NCBI GenBank assembly: GCA_947174235.1 | Contig: CAMWID010000021.1 | Span: forward strand, 1 to 46,591 | Direction: 5' to 3' | DNA from: an uncultured Porphyromonadaceae bacterium | GTDB lineage: Bacteria; Bacteroidota; Bacteroidia; Bacteroidales; Muribaculaceae | Length of the DNA stretch: 46,591 bases | In this document: positions 43,967-46,591 of the stretch, in pieces | Layout of the letters: each line of letters starts with the position of its first letter | Numbering within the stretch: position 1 is the first letter of the stretch | Position numbers and translations under genes: made by a program | The notes under the pieces: generated by a model | The model's database searches: none | What the model was told of the DNA's origin: nothing | Seen by the model: the letters and a program-made list of their open reading frames with translations, nothing else

Positions 43967-44958
43967 GATTTTATCGCATTTATCAGATTGTCGTTCTCTT
44001 CCGGAGTTAGTGCCGCCACCCTGAAATGACGAGCTGTGAGTCCGGAGAAATTAGACGCGTCACGTATTAAAATTCCGTAGTTATTGATAAGATATTCTTT
44101 CAACTCGCGTGCTGATCCTTTGGGAAGGCTGCAAAGTAGAAAGTTGGTTCTTGATTGAGACGAACTTATTCCGAGATCAGCCAGTCTGAGCTTCAATCTG
44201 TCAATCTCAGATCTCAGGAAAGATGAATCAATTTTAAACTCTGATTCTTTGTCAAGACAATATGCCGCAGCCTCAATTGCAAGGGAATTGACTGACCAAG
44301 GCATCATGTTTTTTCTTATTACGTCTGCTACCTTTGCGGCGGCGACCAGGTATCCGATCCGCAGACCTGGAAGCGCAAACTTTTTTGTGATAGACTTTAA
44401 AATTATGGCGTTGGGATATTTTGTAATCATTTCAGTTGGGAATGATTCATCCTCTGTATAATCTTCATAGGCTTGGTCCATCACAACAATTCTTTTGTTG
44501 TTTTCGGTGAGTAGACGTTCGATTTCTTCATTTGGGAAAAACCTGCCATCAGGATTGTTGGGATTACATATCCAAATTGTCGAGGCTTCAGAAGAAATGT
44601 CATTTAAGTCATGGAAGTGGCTGACTTCATGATTATATATCCTGCAGGCATCTTCATATTCGCTAAAAGTCGGAGACAATATTGCTGAATGACCGTTAAA
44701 TGCCTTGGCTATAAGGTATATTGCTTCAACCACACCGGAAGTTACTAACACAGAATCATATCCGAGACCTTCTTTTTTAGCAATCTTTTCTCGCAATTGT
44801 TTTGCGTCAGGTGCCGGATAATTGTATATAAGACCGATTTTTGATTGTAGGTGAGCTTCAAGTCCTATGTTCCTTTTACAAAATATGTTGGTGCTGAAAT
44901 TGGACTTTATTTCTATATCCCTGCCGTAAATATCGTCTCCATGCCCTTCAATCATCAC
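43957..44958 (-). CDS. cobD: Threonine-phosphate decarboxylase-type PLP aminotransferase
   Basis: CobD (Salmonella naming; CobC in others) makes (R)-1-amino-2-propanol phosphate from threonine phosphate, the substrate of CbiB. The 333 residues are a fold-type I PLP enzyme: N-terminal FSTNI, LVTSGVVEAIYL, WICNPNNPDG, VVMDQAYEDYTED, and the PLP lysine Lys192 in SITKKFALPGLRIGY. The family is close to histidinol-phosphate aminotransferase, but position between cobQ and cbiB with overlaps of 11 and 10 bases makes the cobalamin role very likely. Confidence 0.92.
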   Translation of the reverse strand: MMIEGHGDDIYGRDIEIKSNFSTNIFCKRNIGLEAHLQSKIGLIYNYPAPDAKQLREKIAKKEGLGYDSVLVTSGVVEAIYLIAKAFNGHSAILSPTFSEYEDACRIYNHEVSHFHDLNDISSEASTIWICNPNNPDGRFFPNEEIERLLTENNKRIVVMDQAYEDYTEDESFPTEMITKYPNAIILKSITKKFALPGLRIGYLVAAAKVADVIRKNMMPWSVNSLAIEAAAYCLDKESEFKIDSSFLRSEIDRLKLRLADLGISSSQSRTNFLLCSLPKGSARELKEYLINNYGILIRDASNFSGLTARHFRVAALTPEENDNLINAIKSWL

Positions 44959-46429
44959 TTAAAATTTTATAAAGAAGTTCAATATTCAAGTGTTTTCTCA
45001 CATGCTCTGCCAGCATATCGTATTGTCGGTCTTTATATTCCGAATATGTCATTTCATTATCAATGGTTGTATTGTCAATTTTACCTGTAGAAGATAAAAG
45101 ATAATCCACTACAGTGTCGTTGTCAAGGATGCCATGTAGATATGTACCGAGACATCTTTCGTTTATCCACACACCTTCGCTTTTACTTCCTGAAGCGCAT
45201 ACATGGGTTGCCGTAGAGTCTACCACAGTTTTTCCGTTATGTATCTCGTATCCCTCCACTGTTTCACCAGTCGGTATGAATGTGGTTATCACCTGCCTTG
45301 TCTGTTTTTTGTCATGTAGTATCGTTGATGTGGGAAGCAAACCGAGTCCGGAAATTATGATTTTTTGTCCTTCTATGCCTTTCGGATCAGATATGGTTTC
45401 CCCCATCATCTGGTATCCGCCACATATTCCCCAGACTGTCTTGCCATTTCTGTAAGAGCTTGTTATGACTTCCGCTATACCCGAATTCTTTATGTCAATA
45501 AGATCCGCTATAGTGGATTTTGTGCCCGGTAAAATTATTATATCAGCTTTCTTTAATTCCTCCGGTTCATAGGTATAGTACAGACATACACGATTGTCTC
45601 TCTCAAGTCTGTCAAAATCAGTGAAGTTCGATATGTGTTTCAGTCTTATGACAGCTACATTGATTTTAGCTTCTCCGGCTTTATTCATTTTTCTTTCAAG
45701 GGATACCGAATCCTCTTCCTCAATGTGTATGCCGTTAAAGTAAGGGACGACTCCAAGAACAGGGACACCGCATATGTCTTCAAGAATTTTTTTACCGTTC
45801 TCAAAAAGTCGTAGATCTCCCCGGAATTTATTGACAATTATACCTTTTATACGTCTTTGATCTTCGGGCTTCTGTAGCATGATACTGCCGTAGGCAGATG
45901 CGAATACCCCTCCCCTGTCGATATCACAGATTAAAATCACATCTGCATTTGCAAATCTTGCCATTGGCATGTTTACAATATCGCTGTCGGCAAGGTTGAG
46001 TTCGCAGATACTTCCCGCTCCTTCCATCACGATTGGATTGAAATTGTTTTCGAGACTTTTGAATGCTTTGTTGACTTTGTCACGCAGATGTTCACGGCCC
46101 TCAGAGGTGAAATATTCGCAGGCATCGCGGTTCCCTATAGGTTTTCCGAGAAGCACGACCTGGGAGGAACGTTCTGAGTTTGGCTTTAGCAGTAGTGGAT
46201 TCATTGCGCATGAGCAAGGAATCTTGCATGCTTCCGCCTGGACGGCTTGTGCCCTTCCTATTTCAAGCCCGTCAGGAGTGACATATGAATTGAGTGCCAT
46301 GTTCTGGGCTTTGAATGGAGCGGGATGATATCCGTCCTGAAGAAATATCCTGCAGAGCGCAGTCGCAACGATACTTTTCCCGACATCACTTCCTGTGCCG
46401 GCAATCATGACATTATGTAGTTTTTTCAT
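44948..46429 (-). CDS. cobQ: Cobyric acid synthase
   Basis: CobQ (CbiP) amidates adenosylcobyrinic acid a,c-diamide at four side chains using glutamine and ATP. The 493 residues comprise an N-terminal P-loop-like dethiobiotin-synthetase fold (MIAGTGSDVGKSIVATALCRIF; PFKAQNMALNSYV; ICDIDRGGVFAS) and a C-terminal class I glutamine amidotransferase with the nucleophile Cys in GICGGYQMMG and the His in YLHGILDND. It heads the operon in the window. About 160 bases upstream of its start are present; they contain no recognisable cobalamin riboswitch and no clear promoter on this strand. Confidence 0.97.
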   Translation of the reverse strand: MKKLHNVMIAGTGSDVGKSIVATALCRIFLQDGYHPAPFKAQNMALNSYVTPDGLEIGRAQAVQAEACKIPCSCAMNPLLLKPNSERSSQVVLLGKPIGNRDACEYFTSEGREHLRDKVNKAFKSLENNFNPIVMEGAGSICELNLADSDIVNMPMARFANADVILICDIDRGGVFASAYGSIMLQKPEDQRRIKGIIVNKFRGDLRLFENGKKILEDICGVPVLGVVPYFNGIHIEEEDSVSLERKMNKAGEAKINVAVIRLKHISNFTDFDRLERDNRVCLYYTYEPEELKKADIIILPGTKSTIADLIDIKNSGIAEVITSSYRNGKTVWGICGGYQMMGETISDPKGIEGQKIIISGLGLLPTSTILHDKKQTRQVITTFIPTGETVEGYEIHNGKTVVDSTATHVCASGSKSEGVWINERCLGTYLHGILDNDTVVDYLLSSTGKIDNTTIDNEMTYSEYKDRQYDMLAEHVRKHLNIELLYKILSDD

Positions 46430-46591
46430 AATTCTTATGATTTTAAATTCAAACTTTTGTGGGTATCGGTTTTAAGCAGAAATACTGAAAAATTTAAGAG
46501 TATGTTTACTTTTGACTTATGTTAAGATTTAGAAATTATTTTCGAGTCAATTTTTAGATTTTGTGAAAGAGTTATGGGGTTCCATAATGAC

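Noticed and set aside
1-46591. CRISPR array, toxin-antitoxin pair, prophage or defence island
   Set aside because: No regularly spaced repeats, integrase, phage structural genes or known defence domains were seen anywhere in the window.

Overview
The window reads as chromosomal DNA of a gut-type Bacteroidales bacterium, plausibly Muribaculaceae or a close relative. The basis is a compact 286-residue RpoD, the Bacteroidota promoter form (TTTG-like -33, about 20 bases, TAnnTTTG -7) before many genes, few Shine-Dalgarno sequences, a MutA/MutB methylmalonyl-CoA mutase pair, PorT-like and other small outer-membrane barrels, and many exported peptidases. The genus is inference.

Layout. 1-86: 3' end of a tRNA-Gln and its terminator. 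0.2-3.6 kb (+): uvrA and a small exported protein. 3.7-6.7 kb (-): U32 protein, smpB, Yip1-like membrane protein. 6.9-10.9 kb (-): mutA-mutB. 11.1-14.5 kb (-): FtsE-like ATPase and a dipeptidyl-peptidase IV-type S9 peptidase. 14.9-22.6 kb (+): APC permease, a Tricorn-like protease, and a coupled pair (four-LysM receptor-like protein and PorT-like barrel). 22.7-27.0 kb (-): cdsA, then a five-gene operon of ECF sigma, one-TM anti-sigma candidate, small exported protein and two related barrel proteins. 27.2-34.7 kb (+): second Tricorn-like protease, dnaE, trxA. 34.8-38.8 kb: NlpC/P60 lipoprotein (-), HtrA protease, rpoD and a small barrel (+). 38.8-46.4 kb: M3 oligopeptidase (-), a perfect 670-bp tandem duplication, an ABC ATPase (+), and a translationally coupled cobalamin operon cobQ-cobD-cbiB (-).

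How it fits together. Protein and peptide breakdown recurs: S9 DPP IV, two exported Tricorn-like S41 proteases, M3 oligopeptidase, HtrA, and an amino-acid permease. Vitamin B12 also recurs: the cobalamin operon makes the cofactor that MutAB needs. Envelope functions are the third theme: CdsA, HtrA, NlpC/P60, LysM/PorT pair and the ECF operon.

Most worth a second look are the 670-bp exact tandem duplication (40812-42151), which leaves 5' fragments of two genes and has no junction microhomology; the ECF sigma operon with two uncharacterised barrel proteins; the two exported Tricorn-like proteases that keep the Ser-His/Ser/Glu tetrad; and a 26-bp perfect inverted repeat without a U-tract. No CRISPR array, insertion sequence, phage or defence system was seen.
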